This document shows positions 45,664-54,832 of a stretch of DNA of 64,000 nucleotides, piece by piece. Every line of letters begins with the position of its first letter. Within the stretch, counting starts at the first letter, position 1. Origin of the DNA: JAPPHA01 sp965220985 (lineage in GTDB: Bacteria; Pseudomonadota; Alphaproteobacteria; Rhodobacterales; Rhodobacteraceae); assembly GCA_965220985.1 (NCBI GenBank), contig OZ244854.1, forward strand, positions 2,170,001-2,234,000. Reading direction: 5' to 3'. Below the pieces are notes generated by a model. The model was given only the letters and a program-made list of their open reading frames with translations, made no database searches and was not told where the DNA came from. Position numbers and translations under genes: made by a program.

Positions 45664-47190
45664 TCAGGCCGCATCTCCCTCGGTGATTTCGCGGCTTCGT
45701 CGCTCGACATATGCATCGAGACTCTCCCGGATGGCGACATCCATCGCAGGCTGTTCGTAGTCGCGCAGGAGTTGTCGAACCTTGTCGCGCGCCCGCGCGT
45801 GATGCCACATCTCTCCCTCGGCCGACCATTGTTCGAACGTCCCGTTGTCCGAGAGTTCGCTTCGCCAGAACGCCTGCTCGAAATTCTCGAGCGTGTGGCG
45901 ACTCCCGAGGAAGTGTTCGCCTGGACCGACCTCGCGAAAGGCATCGAACGCCTGGGCGTCGGATGACAGGTCGACGCCTTCGATGAAGCGCGCCATTGCG
46001 GCGCAGCGGTCGGCATCCATGACGGTCTTTTCGTAGCTCATGGTCAGAAGGCCTTCGAGGCATCCAGTTGCGTGGATGATGAAGTGGACGCCGGCGAGGA
46101 CGGCCCCCATGAGCTGGGCCTGGCTCTCGAACCCGGCCTGGGCGTCCGGGACCTTGGAAGCGCTCAGCGCTCCCACCGAATGGAACGGCAGCCCCAGCCG
46201 GTCCGCGAGAACTCGCGCGCACATCTGGAACTGGGTTCCCTCGGGCGCACCGAAGGTCGGCGCTCCCGTTTGAAGCGACAGCGGCGAAAAGAAAGTCCCG
46301 AACACGCTCGGCGCGCCGGGGTTGATCAGCTGAATCAGGGACACCGAGGCCAGCACCTCGGCGAGGACCTGGGACAGGGTGGCCGCGACGGTCACCGGTG
46401 ACATGGCGCCGCCGAGGACGAAGGGAGAAACCACGGTGCATTGGCCGGCACGCGCGTATTCCTTGAGCGCGAGCAGCATGGTCCGATCGAGCACGAGCGG
46501 CGCGTTCGTGTTGACCACCGAATAGAGGACGCAGTTCTTCTCGACGAATTCGGGCCCCATCGCGAGGCGGCACATCTCGATGCAGTCGCGTGCCCTTTCG
46601 GCCGATGTGACCGCGCCCATGAACGGCTTGTCGTTCAGGGTCAGATGCGCGTGAGTCATGTGAAGGTGGCGAACGGGAACGGGCAGATCGACCGGTTCGC
46701 AGACGACGCCTCCCGAATGGTGGAGAATCGGTATCTGATGGTGCATTCGGGTGAGATCCCGAAAGTCCTTCATCGTTGCGTAGCGGCGACCTCGATCGAG
46801 ATCGTGCACGAATGGCGGGCCGAAGCTCGGGCAGAAGACCATGGAGTCCCCGCCGATGCGGATGTCGCGGTCGGGATTGCGGGCATGCTGAACGAATGAC
46901 GTCGGTGCCGAGCTAATCTTGTCCCGGCACCAACCCGGATCGAAGCGAACGCGCTCACCTTCGACGCGAAGGCCCGCCTCTTGAAAGATCTCAAGCGTTT
47001 CCCGGTCCCCGCGAAACTCCATGCCGATCTCGTCCAGTATGCGATCGGCATTCGTCTCGATGATCGCGACCGCCTCGGGGTCGAGCAGGTTCATGACCGG
47101 CACCTTGCGATGCAGGAAGGGTGCAGCGCGTGTCGCTTGTGCGGTGCGCGATTCGATTTTCTTGCGGCGGCCTGACCGGCGGCGGGTCAC
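45664..47190 (-). CDS. Trimethylamine methyltransferase family protein, non-pyrrolysine (MttB-like)
   Basis: 508 residues, uninterrupted by an amber codon, so it belongs to the non-pyrrolysine members such as glycine- or proline-betaine methyltransferases. Family traits: basic N-terminus (TRRRSGRRKK), NADRILDEIGMEF, FGPPFVHDLDRG, LTLNDKPFMGAVTS and GAPTFGAPEG. Characterised homologues transfer a methyl group from a quaternary amine to a corrinoid protein. No corrinoid protein or RamA-type activator is encoded in this window. The GTG start overlaps the sulfotransferase stop (GTGA), so translation is coupled. Confidence 0.9.
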   Translation of the reverse strand: MTRRRSGRRKKIESRTAQATRAAPFLHRKVPVMNLLDPEAVAIIETNADRILDEIGMEFRGDRETLEIFQEAGLRVEGERVRFDPGWCRDKISSAPTSFVQHARNPDRDIRIGGDSMVFCPSFGPPFVHDLDRGRRYATMKDFRDLTRMHHQIPILHHSGGVVCEPVDLPVPVRHLHMTHAHLTLNDKPFMGAVTSAERARDCIEMCRLAMGPEFVEKNCVLYSVVNTNAPLVLDRTMLLALKEYARAGQCTVVSPFVLGGAMSPVTVAATLSQVLAEVLASVSLIQLINPGAPSVFGTFFSPLSLQTGAPTFGAPEGTQFQMCARVLADRLGLPFHSVGALSASKVPDAQAGFESQAQLMGAVLAGVHFIIHATGCLEGLLTMSYEKTVMDADRCAAMARFIEGVDLSSDAQAFDAFREVGPGEHFLGSRHTLENFEQAFWRSELSDNGTFEQWSAEGEMWHHARARDKVRQLLRDYEQPAMDVAIRESLDAYVERRSREITEGDAA

Positions 47191-47924
47191 GCGAGCGCCT
47201 CCGCCATGAGCCTGTCGTAGAACGGCTTGTGATGATGATAGTGGTCCAGGTAGTCTCCCCCGAGTCTCTCGAGTTCACGAAGATGGTCGCGGTCGGGTTC
47301 GCGTGGGCGGATGCTGCGACTAGACAGGACCGATCCGTGCCATCCTTTGACATGCTCCCATGACGCCGGCATTTTTCCGCTCCACGACAGGGCGTTTGGC
47401 ATCTGCGGAAGATCGAGCGCTGCCCAGAACTTCGACAGGATTTCGGCCGGGCGTTCCTGAACGTGTTCTGCGCTCAGGACCACGGGATCAAGACCGTCGT
47501 CTCTCACTCTGCTAAAGAGTCGCCAGCTCGCTTCGAGACCTGCCTCTTCGCGACGAAGCCCCGGATCCAGCCTTGCATGCGAGAGGATGGCGGCGGCCGG
47601 GTTGCGAACCAGGAAGGAATGGGTGATTTCCGACAGGAAAGCGGGGTCGGCCATGAGGCGGTCGAGCACGTAGTAGGCCATGTCCTTGAAGAACACCGGC
47701 CCCTTTGTCGCCTGATCGCGAATGGCCTGACGCACGTCTACGTATGTCTGTGGATGATCCGGATTCGGTTCGAAATGCGGCAATTGGCGAGAACCTTCGC
47801 CAGTGTAATAGGTGTAGATGAACGGCTCGTGCATGACGGTGAGATCACCGCGCTCCCGCATGACCATTTCAATGGCGGTCGACATGGATCGGGGATGACA
47901 CCACAGGGCATGGATTGGATACAT
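47187..47924 (-). CDS. Sulfotransferase family protein
   Basis: About 245 residues. The N-terminus IHALWCHPRSMSTAIEMVMRERG (residues ~3-25) carries the PAPS 5'-phosphosulfate loop in the variant HPRSMSTA, and FLVRNPAAAILS resembles the 3'-phosphate motif. Such proteins transfer sulfate to small molecules, although many members of this group are uncharacterised. ATG 47924 is supported by GGGGAGAG six bases upstream. It is the first gene of the minus-strand unit with the MttB-like gene, and is divergent from the flavoprotein pair across about 276 bp. Confidence 0.83.
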   Translation of the reverse strand: MYPIHALWCHPRSMSTAIEMVMRERGDLTVMHEPFIYTYYTGEGSRQLPHFEPNPDHPQTYVDVRQAIRDQATKGPVFFKDMAYYVLDRLMADPAFLSEITHSFLVRNPAAAILSHARLDPGLRREEAGLEASWRLFSRVRDDGLDPVVLSAEHVQERPAEILSKFWAALDLPQMPNALSWSGKMPASWEHVKGWHGSVLSSRSIRPREPDRDHLRELERLGGDYLDHYHHHKPFYDRLMAEALA

Positions 47925-48200
47925 GCAGTTCTCTCCCCGATGCATCGACACCGCAGGAGGGACTATGACCCGAATGCGAGATTCGGGCAATTGGTCAAAA
48001 CCAGGCAGCTGGGTCGCCACGCGATTTGCATCCATCTCATGCGGAAGTGTCGGTTTGATCCGACAGGACGTGTCGTCTGATCGGGCAATTCACGCGGCTC
48101 CGAACGTCACCCGACCGGCGGGGAAACCTGGCCGGACATTCGGCTATTGACAAGCGCATCCCGTCGCGGAACCAACCATTCGATCTGCACGGGGTGTTCG

Positions 48201-50621
48201 ATGAGTTCAAAGCAGGACAAACCGATCATCATTGTCGGTGGCGGGGCCATCGGATTGAGCATCGCGTGGCATCTCGCTCGGCGCGGGCACGGATCGAACG
48301 TCACTCTCTTCGAACGGAACGAACTGGCGTCGGGAACCAGTTGGCATGCTGCAGGAATTGTCGGACCGCTCAGGGCGACGCCTCTGATGACGCGACTGAC
48401 GATGGAGGCGTTGGAACGCATTCCGGAACTCGAGCGATCGAGCGGCCTCGCAACGGGTTTTCGCGCGACGGGCGGATACTGGGTCGCGCGCGAACCGGAA
48501 CGAATGACCGAACTGGCGCGGCTCGCAGCCCTGGGCCACGTCCTCGGCCTCGCCCCGGAGTTGCTGTCGGGGGATGATCTGGCCATCCGTCAACCGGAAC
48601 TGGACGTGTCCGGGATCGCGGGTGCGCTGGCGGTTGCTGAAGACGCGACGGTCAATCCGTACGATCTGTGCATGGCATACGCGCGCGCCGCTCGGGGCAA
48701 TGGGGTTCAGATCAGGGAGCAGTCACCGGTCGAGCGCATCCGCATTCGCGACGGCCGCGTATGTGGAGTCGACCTCGCTGACGGCGGTTTCGTGCAAGCG
48801 GAGTCCGTCGTTCTGTGCGCGGGTGCGTGGTCGGGGCGACTGGCCGAGGCGGCAGGACTTCCGCTGCCCCTGCAGGCCGTGGAGCACATGTACGTGGTGA
48901 CGGAGCCGATTCCGGGACTTTCGGCTCCATTCCCGGTGATCCGCGATCTTGACCGTCAAATCTACATCAAGGGTGATGCCGGCCGCCTCGTGATCGGTGG
49001 GTTCGAGTGGGACGCCAAGCCCTGGAATCCTTCCGGAACGGAGGGCAATCGCGCCTTTCTCGAACTGCCCGAAGACTGGGACCAGTTCTCGCCGTTCATG
49101 GAGGCAGCGCTGGCTCTGGTTCCCGCACTGCAGGAAACGGGAATCCAGAGGTTCATGAACGGGCCGGAGAGTTTCACCGCCGATTCGCGCCCTTTCGTCG
49201 GTGAGTCGCCCGAAACCCGCGGGCTCTTCGTCGCCGCAGGGATGAACTCGGTCGGAATCATGTCTTCTTGCGGAATCGGTCGCGTTGTCGCCGACCTGAT
49301 CCTCGACGGGGCAACTGACGACGACATCTGGGAAATCAGCATCGCGCGCGCTGATCCGCGATCGTCTTCGCGTGAGCACATGCACGCGCGAATGGCAGAG
49401 GCGGTCGGCGACGTCATGGCCCTGCACTGGCCCCACAAGCAGCCCCGTGCCGGGCGTTTTCTCAGGCAGTCCGCGCTGCACGATCATTGGGCACGCCTCG
49501 GAGCGGTGTTCGGCGTCAGCGCCGGCTGGGAACGAGGGCTCTGGCATGCAAAATCCGGACGGGAGCGCGACTTGCCCTTGTCCTATGGCGAACAGCCTTG
49601 GCAGCCGATCGCCGAGCGCGAAGCCCGGACGCTGGCCGATGGTGTCGTCCTGATCGACCTCTCGCCATTTGCCAAGTTCGACGTGACAGGCCCCGATGCG
49701 GCAGCGTTTCTGCATTTGGTCTGTGCCGGCCGCGTCGATCTCGAACCTGGTCGAATGGTCTACACGTTGATGTTGAACGAACGGGGCGGAATCGAGGCCG
49801 ATGCGACGGTCACGCGAACGGGATCATCGACTTATCGCGTTGTGCTCGCAGCCGGGTTGCGATGGAAGGAACGCGGACGATTGCGTCGCCTTGCAGATGG
49901 CCTGCGTGTCAGGGTCGAGGACGTGACCGACTCCGAGGTGGTGATCGGCGTCGCGGGACCGCAATCCGCAAGAGCGCTCGCGGAAGTGTCGGATGCCGAT
50001 AGGAGCAGGTTCCCCTTCATGACGTCGCGACAGATCGGCATCGTTTCCCGGCCCGTTCGTGCCTGCCGCGTGAGCTATTCCGGCGAGTGCGGTTGGGAGC
50101 TTTTTGCCCGTAACGAGGACGCTGCCACAGTGTTCGATGCGCTGGTTGAAACCGGGGCCGGACCACTTGGCGCTCTCGCGCTTGACGGTTGCAGAATGGA
50201 AAAGGCTTTCCGACACTGGGGGCACGACATCGGACCGAATCTGACGCCGAGCGAGGCGGGCCTCGATTTCACGCTGAGACCCACGGGCGGGCACGCTCCG
50301 TTTGTCGGCGAGCACGCGCTCATGCAGCAGTCCTCACCAAAACGGCGTCTCGTGTTGCTGCAACTCGAGGGTCGGCCGTTCGCGTTTCACGACGAACCGA
50401 TTCTCGATGGGGGCCGTTTTGTCGGTTTGACGACATCCGGGGCGAAAGGACCGCGAACCGGGCTGTCCTTGGCATTCGGCTTGATCGAGGTCGAAGCTGG
50501 CGAGTCGCTGTCGGACACGTGCCAGCGGAGATTCGAGGTCGACATCGCTGGGACTCGGCACCCGGCCACACCGTTGCTGCGGCCTCCCTACGACCCTGAC
50601 GGATCGAGGATGCGCGCATGA
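48201..50621 (+). CDS. FAD-dependent dimethylglycine/sarcosine dehydrogenase-like protein 1
   Basis: About 806 residues. The FAD-binding DAO domain has GGGAIG (13-18) and SGTSWHAAG with H49 at the covalent-flavin position of dimethylglycine and sarcosine dehydrogenases. After an FAO-type middle domain, the C-terminal half is a GcvT-like folate domain (DVTGPDAAAFLH, GVAGPQSARALAE, GECGWELF, GCRMEKAFRHWG). These enzymes oxidise an N-methyl group and pass it to tetrahydrofolate. The start ATG 48201 aligns with the usual N-terminus; an earlier frame reaches 48147. The stop overlaps the next gene by 4 nt. Confidence 0.92.
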   Translation: MSSKQDKPIIIVGGGAIGLSIAWHLARRGHGSNVTLFERNELASGTSWHAAGIVGPLRATPLMTRLTMEALERIPELERSSGLATGFRATGGYWVAREPERMTELARLAALGHVLGLAPELLSGDDLAIRQPELDVSGIAGALAVAEDATVNPYDLCMAYARAARGNGVQIREQSPVERIRIRDGRVCGVDLADGGFVQAESVVLCAGAWSGRLAEAAGLPLPLQAVEHMYVVTEPIPGLSAPFPVIRDLDRQIYIKGDAGRLVIGGFEWDAKPWNPSGTEGNRAFLELPEDWDQFSPFMEAALALVPALQETGIQRFMNGPESFTADSRPFVGESPETRGLFVAAGMNSVGIMSSCGIGRVVADLILDGATDDDIWEISIARADPRSSSREHMHARMAEAVGDVMALHWPHKQPRAGRFLRQSALHDHWARLGAVFGVSAGWERGLWHAKSGRERDLPLSYGEQPWQPIAEREARTLADGVVLIDLSPFAKFDVTGPDAAAFLHLVCAGRVDLEPGRMVYTLMLNERGGIEADATVTRTGSSTYRVVLAAGLRWKERGRLRRLADGLRVRVEDVTDSEVVIGVAGPQSARALAEVSDADRSRFPFMTSRQIGIVSRPVRACRVSYSGECGWELFARNEDAATVFDALVETGAGPLGALALDGCRMEKAFRHWGHDIGPNLTPSEAGLDFTLRPTGGHAPFVGEHALMQQSSPKRRLVLLQLEGRPFAFHDEPILDGGRFVGLTTSGAKGPRTGLSLAFGLIEVEAGESLSDTCQRRFEVDIAGTRHPATPLLRPPYDPDGSRMRA

Positions 50622-53062
50622 CCGATGCCCAGGTTGTCATCATCGGTGGGGGGATCATGGGTGTCTCCTTGCTGTATCATTTGAGCGCTGCGGGATGGGA
50701 TGATGTCATTCTCGTCGAAAAGAACGAACTGACCCATGGATCCACCTGGCATGCTGCGGGTCTTTGCACGCATTTCGGCCATCACCCGACCATCCAGGAA
50801 TTGAGGGCACGCTCGGTACGCCTCTACCGGGACATTCTCCCTGAGCAGACAGGTCTGTCGACCGGGTTTCATCCGACAGGCGCGATGAGGCTGGCGCGAA
50901 ACCGGGATCGCATGGACGAGTTCGCCCATGTCGTTGGTTTGTCTGCGCGCACGGACTACGGGCTGCGCCTCGTGACGCCGGACGAAATCGCTGCCCTGCA
51001 TCCGCTGGCATGGACCGATGGGCTGTTGGGCGGAATCCACGAGCCTTTCGACGGTCATGTCGATCCATCGCTGGCAACGAACGCGCTGGCGCTGGTCGCG
51101 CGGCAGAACGGTGGCGAGATCAGATGCAGAACGGAGGTGAAAAGCATTCGCCGCGAGGCCGATCGCTGGATTCTTGAGACGGGCGATGGCGTGATCAGCG
51201 CGCGTCAGATCGTCAACGCTGCCGGAACCTGGGCGAGCGACGTCGGAAAACTGGCGGGGCTGGATGTTCCGATCGTTCCCGTCCTGCATCAATATCTGGT
51301 CACCGATTCGATCGATGAACTGGTCGAGCGGAGGCGATCGAACGAAGCTGAACTTCCGATCATCCGGGACCCCGACGAGAGCTGGTATGTCAGGCAGGAG
51401 CAGGACGGATTCATCGTCGGTCCCTACGAGGTTAATGGAACGGCGTGGTCGGTCGATGGAGTCCCGCCGGAGTTCGGTGCCGACCTCCTGCCGCCGGATC
51501 TGGATCGGGTCACATCGATCGTCGAGGCAGCGATGGCGCGAGTTCCTGCCTTGGAACCGGCTGGCATTCGCTCGATCGTCAATGGTCCGATCACGTTTTC
51601 GCCGGACGCCAACCCCTTGATCGGACCGGCGGCGGGGCTCCCAGGTGCCTGGCTGCTCACCGGTTCCTCGATGGGAGTGATGGAAGGCGGCGGGGCAGGG
51701 TGGTTTCTTGCTCACTGGATGCAACACGGATCCCCGCCGTTGGATGCGGTGGTCGTCGACCCGCGCCGATTCGGCGTATGGGCGGATCGAGCGTTCCAGG
51801 TCGACACCGCTCTCGAGTGCTTCGGTCGTCAGTTCGCCATTCACTTTCCTCGCGAAGAGCGGCGTGCTGGCCGGGGCAAGCGCCTCTCGCCGCTTCACGA
51901 CCAACTGATCGCGCGTGGTGCCGTCATGGGAGTCGCGAACGGTTGGGAGCGCCCGAACTGGTTCGCATCTGGCGAGTCCGGGGAATGCCGGGACAGTTTT
52001 CGACGGAGCGGCTGGTTCGAGGCGGTCGCGGCCGAAGTTCGCGCGCTCGGCAACAATGTCGGTTATGCCGATCTCTCGGCCTTGTCGAAATTCGAGATCA
52101 CCGGTCCTGGAGCCCGCGCGGTCATCGAGGGTCTTGGAAGGCGACCCGCCCCGAGAAACGGTTGCATCCGGCTCGTCCACGCATTGACGCCGCAAGGCGC
52201 TGTCGGCTCGGAATTCGCCGTCACCATGATCGCGCCCGATCGGGCGTACCTGACCTCGGCTGCGGCATCGGAGCTGATCGATCAGTCGCTCCTGATGGAA
52301 CATTGCGACAGGCACGACGCGACACTCGCGAACGTGACCGAATCCCTTGGCGTTCTCTCGATCGCCGGACCGAAATCTCCGGAATTGATGCAGCGCCTTG
52401 TCGGCTCCGGCGACGACGTCTCGAACGAAAGGTTTCCCTGGATGACGTTCCGCGAAGTTCGTGTCGAAGGAATCCCCGTGCGTGCCCTCCGCGTGTCGTA
52501 CACCGGCGAGGCGGGTTGGGAATTGCATGTCGAATCCTGTCACCTGCCGAGCCTGCTTGAGGCAGTCGAGGCAGCGGGACGGTCATTCGGGATCGGGCCG
52601 TTTGGCGCGTTTGCCATCGATTCCATGCGGCTGGAAAAAGGCTACCCCGGCTGGGGCACGGAACTGACAACTGAACGCTCGCTGAGCGAGGCCGGACTCT
52701 TGCGACCATCACCTTCGCACCTCGATGACGACTCCGCCCAGGCCGAGGACCGGAATCGTGGTGATCGGCCACCAGCGAAGTTGGCATTGCTTCGGGTCGA
52801 AATCGGCGAGGATGCGGTCGATCCGTTTTTCGGGCATCCGGTCATGATGGGAGAGCGCGTCATCGGCATGGTGACCTCGGGCGGTTTCGGGCATCGCGTC
52901 GGTTTTGCGGTCGCGTTCGCCTATCTTGACGGGCGAACGACCGAAGCGGGCCTTGAAGTCGAGATTCTGGGGGTCAGGTATCCCGCGCGGAGACTCGACC
53001 GACCGCCTTTCGATCCGTGCAACTTGCGGCCGCGTGGCATCGACGCCGCTGCGGGGATTTGA
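50618..53062 (+). CDS. FAD-dependent dimethylglycine/sarcosine dehydrogenase-like protein 2
   Basis: 814 residues with the same architecture as its upstream neighbour: GGGIMG near residue 10, HGSTWHAAG with H45 at the covalent-flavin position, a middle FAO domain, then GcvT and GcvT C-terminal folate domains (TGPGARAVIEG, SIAGPKSPELMQ, GEAGWELHVE, SMRLEKGYPGWG). The two proteins are clearly paralogous but not close copies. The ATGA overlap indicates coupled translation, as if they act in successive demethylations or form a complex (inference). Confidence 0.92.
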   Translation: MTDAQVVIIGGGIMGVSLLYHLSAAGWDDVILVEKNELTHGSTWHAAGLCTHFGHHPTIQELRARSVRLYRDILPEQTGLSTGFHPTGAMRLARNRDRMDEFAHVVGLSARTDYGLRLVTPDEIAALHPLAWTDGLLGGIHEPFDGHVDPSLATNALALVARQNGGEIRCRTEVKSIRREADRWILETGDGVISARQIVNAAGTWASDVGKLAGLDVPIVPVLHQYLVTDSIDELVERRRSNEAELPIIRDPDESWYVRQEQDGFIVGPYEVNGTAWSVDGVPPEFGADLLPPDLDRVTSIVEAAMARVPALEPAGIRSIVNGPITFSPDANPLIGPAAGLPGAWLLTGSSMGVMEGGGAGWFLAHWMQHGSPPLDAVVVDPRRFGVWADRAFQVDTALECFGRQFAIHFPREERRAGRGKRLSPLHDQLIARGAVMGVANGWERPNWFASGESGECRDSFRRSGWFEAVAAEVRALGNNVGYADLSALSKFEITGPGARAVIEGLGRRPAPRNGCIRLVHALTPQGAVGSEFAVTMIAPDRAYLTSAAASELIDQSLLMEHCDRHDATLANVTESLGVLSIAGPKSPELMQRLVGSGDDVSNERFPWMTFREVRVEGIPVRALRVSYTGEAGWELHVESCHLPSLLEAVEAAGRSFGIGPFGAFAIDSMRLEKGYPGWGTELTTERSLSEAGLLRPSPSHLDDDSAQAEDRNRGDRPPAKLALLRVEIGEDAVDPFFGHPVMMGERVIGMVTSGGFGHRVGFAVAFAYLDGRTTEAGLEVEILGVRYPARRLDRPPFDPCNLRPRGIDAAAGI

Positions 53063-53263
53063 CATCTTTCGGGCGTGGCTGTTGAAAACGAAGTCTGAAA
53101 CGACGGATGCAGTTGGCGTTGCCTGCAGATGGACAATCGGACATGGACCGTATCGTGACGTATCGTGCGGCAAGGAGTTCACAGTCATGAAATCGCCGAT
53201 CTCGGGGTCGAACCGGAGGAGTCTCGAATTCGTGGCTGATGAGTACGTCCGATCGGAACGCGG

Positions 53264-53755
53264 GTGAACGTGTCGCAGGCTCCCGAAGATGTCGCGTGCA
53301 GGCTGCTGCAGGCTGCGAGCACCGGTGCGCTCGGAGTGATCGATCCCGCGACGGGCACGCCGCATGTCAGCAGGGTGGCCGTGGGAACGATCGCAAAGGG
53401 AGCGACCTATGTTCTGTTGTCGGAGCTTTCGATGCACACCAGCGCGTTGCGTGCCAACCCGGAATGTTCGCTGCTTGTGGGCGAATTCCAGGAGTCCGGG
53501 GATCCGTTGGACAGCGCCCGGCTGACTCTGTCGGGCCGGGCCCGTTTCGTGGACCGCAACGGCGCTGAACATGGTGACTGCCGAACGCATTTTCTGGCGA
53601 TGTCGGAGGTACCCAGGCCATATGTCGACTTCGCCGACTTCGGGTTCGCGGTCATCGAGGTCGAGAGGGTGTTCCTGAACGCAGGATTTGGCAAGGCGGC
53701 GTGGATCGATCCTGAAGGTCTTCGCCGGCGCTGGCTGGGCGAGAGGTCGCCGTGA
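53264..53755 (+). CDS. Pyridoxamine 5'-phosphate oxidase-fold (HugZ-like) protein
   Basis: 163 residues, GTG start. The split-barrel FMN-binding pattern is visible: A-rich start, TGALGVIDPATGTPHVSRVAVG, LLSELSMHTSALRANPECSLLVG, and LSGRARFVDR, each across about 20 residues. The C-terminus FADFGFAVIEVERVFLNAGFGKAAWI resembles haem-utilisation HugZ-type proteins. Substrate unknown. It follows the flavoprotein pair by 200 bp, which contain nothing recognisable except two copies of CGTATCGTG at about 53149-53168. Confidence 0.85.
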   Translation: MNVSQAPEDVACRLLQAASTGALGVIDPATGTPHVSRVAVGTIAKGATYVLLSELSMHTSALRANPECSLLVGEFQESGDPLDSARLTLSGRARFVDRNGAEHGDCRTHFLAMSEVPRPYVDFADFGFAVIEVERVFLNAGFGKAAWIDPEGLRRRWLGERSP

Positions 53756-53881
53756 AACATTTCCAACGCTATTGTGACAGTCGTTGTTTTGCCCGTCCCG
53801 CGCTGTCGTGGTTATGGTAGAGTGGTAAACAGTGACCTCGGGCCGCTTTGCGGCGAGAGGCCGAATGCGAAAGAGAGGATC

Positions 53882-54808
53882 ATGCCAAAGCTGAAGTATT
53901 CCGAAGTGACGCCACGAGCCGATTTCCTGAACCGACGACGCTTCGTCGAAGCCATGGCGATCGGAGGAGGCTCAATTGCCGCCGGATTGGCCCCGTCGTT
54001 GGCAACGGCCTCGATCGATGCCGTCCCGAGCGCCTATTCGACCACCGAGAAGCTGACGTCGCTCGAGGCAATCACGACCTACAACAACTACTACGAGTTC
54101 GGCACCGGCAAGGAGGATCCGTCGCAAAGAGCTGCGGGTCTGACCACGAAACCCTGGTCGGTTGTCATCGACGGAATGGTGAACAACCCCGGAACCTACG
54201 ACTTCGAGGACATCCTCGCGAACGTCACGCTGGAGGAGCGGATCTACCGCTTCCGCTGCGTCGAGGCCTGGTCAATGGTCATCCCGTGGATCGGCTTCGA
54301 GCTCGCATCGCTGATTTCGCGGGCCGATCCGACGTCCGGAGCGCGCTATGTTGCCTTCGAGACCCTGTATCGTCCCGAAGAGATGCCGGGTCAGGCGTCC
54401 CGGCTTCTGGACTGGCCGTATCGGGAAGGGTTGAGGCTCGATGAGGCGATGCATCCGCTGACGATTCTCGCGACCGGTCTTTACGGCGAGGAACTGCCCA
54501 ACCAGAACGGTGCGCCCTTGCGTCTTGTTGTTCCGTGGAAGTACGGATTCAAGTCGATCAAGGCCATCGTGAGGATGACGTTGACGGACGAGGAGCCGCC
54601 CACGACCTGGAACATGCAGAGTCCGCGCGAGTACGGGTTCTATTCGAACGTCAACCCCGAGGTGAGCCATCCACGGTGGTCGCAGGCTTCGGAGCGTCCG
54701 GTCGGAGAGGGATTCTTTGCCCGACGCAAGCCGACATTGATGTTCAACGGCTACGCCGACGAGGTCGCGTCATTGTATGACGGCATGGATCTCGCCAAGT
54801 TCTACTGA
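53882..54808 (+). CDS. msrP: Protein-methionine-sulfoxide reductase catalytic subunit MsrP
   Basis: About 308 residues. A twin-arginine signal (FLNRRRFVEAMAIGGGSIAAG) directs folded export with its molybdopterin cofactor. The molybdenum cysteine is in RFRCVEAWSMVIPW, and FETLYRPEEMPGQ and PWKYGFKSIKAIV are family hallmarks. MsrP repairs oxidised methionine in periplasmic proteins using electrons from the quinone pool through MsrQ, the next gene. ATG 53882 follows AGAGAGGA. Confidence 0.96.
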   Translation: MPKLKYSEVTPRADFLNRRRFVEAMAIGGGSIAAGLAPSLATASIDAVPSAYSTTEKLTSLEAITTYNNYYEFGTGKEDPSQRAAGLTTKPWSVVIDGMVNNPGTYDFEDILANVTLEERIYRFRCVEAWSMVIPWIGFELASLISRADPTSGARYVAFETLYRPEEMPGQASRLLDWPYREGLRLDEAMHPLTILATGLYGEELPNQNGAPLRLVVPWKYGFKSIKAIVRMTLTDEEPPTTWNMQSPREYGFYSNVNPEVSHPRWSQASERPVGEGFFARRKPTLMFNGYADEVASLYDGMDLAKFY

Positions 54809-54832
54809 TCTGCAGTCGGGCGTGAGACCGCG

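Noticed and set aside
44413..45966. 517-codon plus-strand frame over the aminotransferase and MttB-like genes
   Set aside because: Spans two recognised minus-strand genes and has no similarity of its own.
45664..47190. Pyrrolysine-containing trimethylamine methyltransferase
   Set aside because: The frame is full length with no in-frame TAG, so it is a non-pyrrolysine member.
50588..52543. 651-codon minus-strand frame over the second flavoprotein
   Set aside because: Antisense shadow of a full-length enzyme gene.
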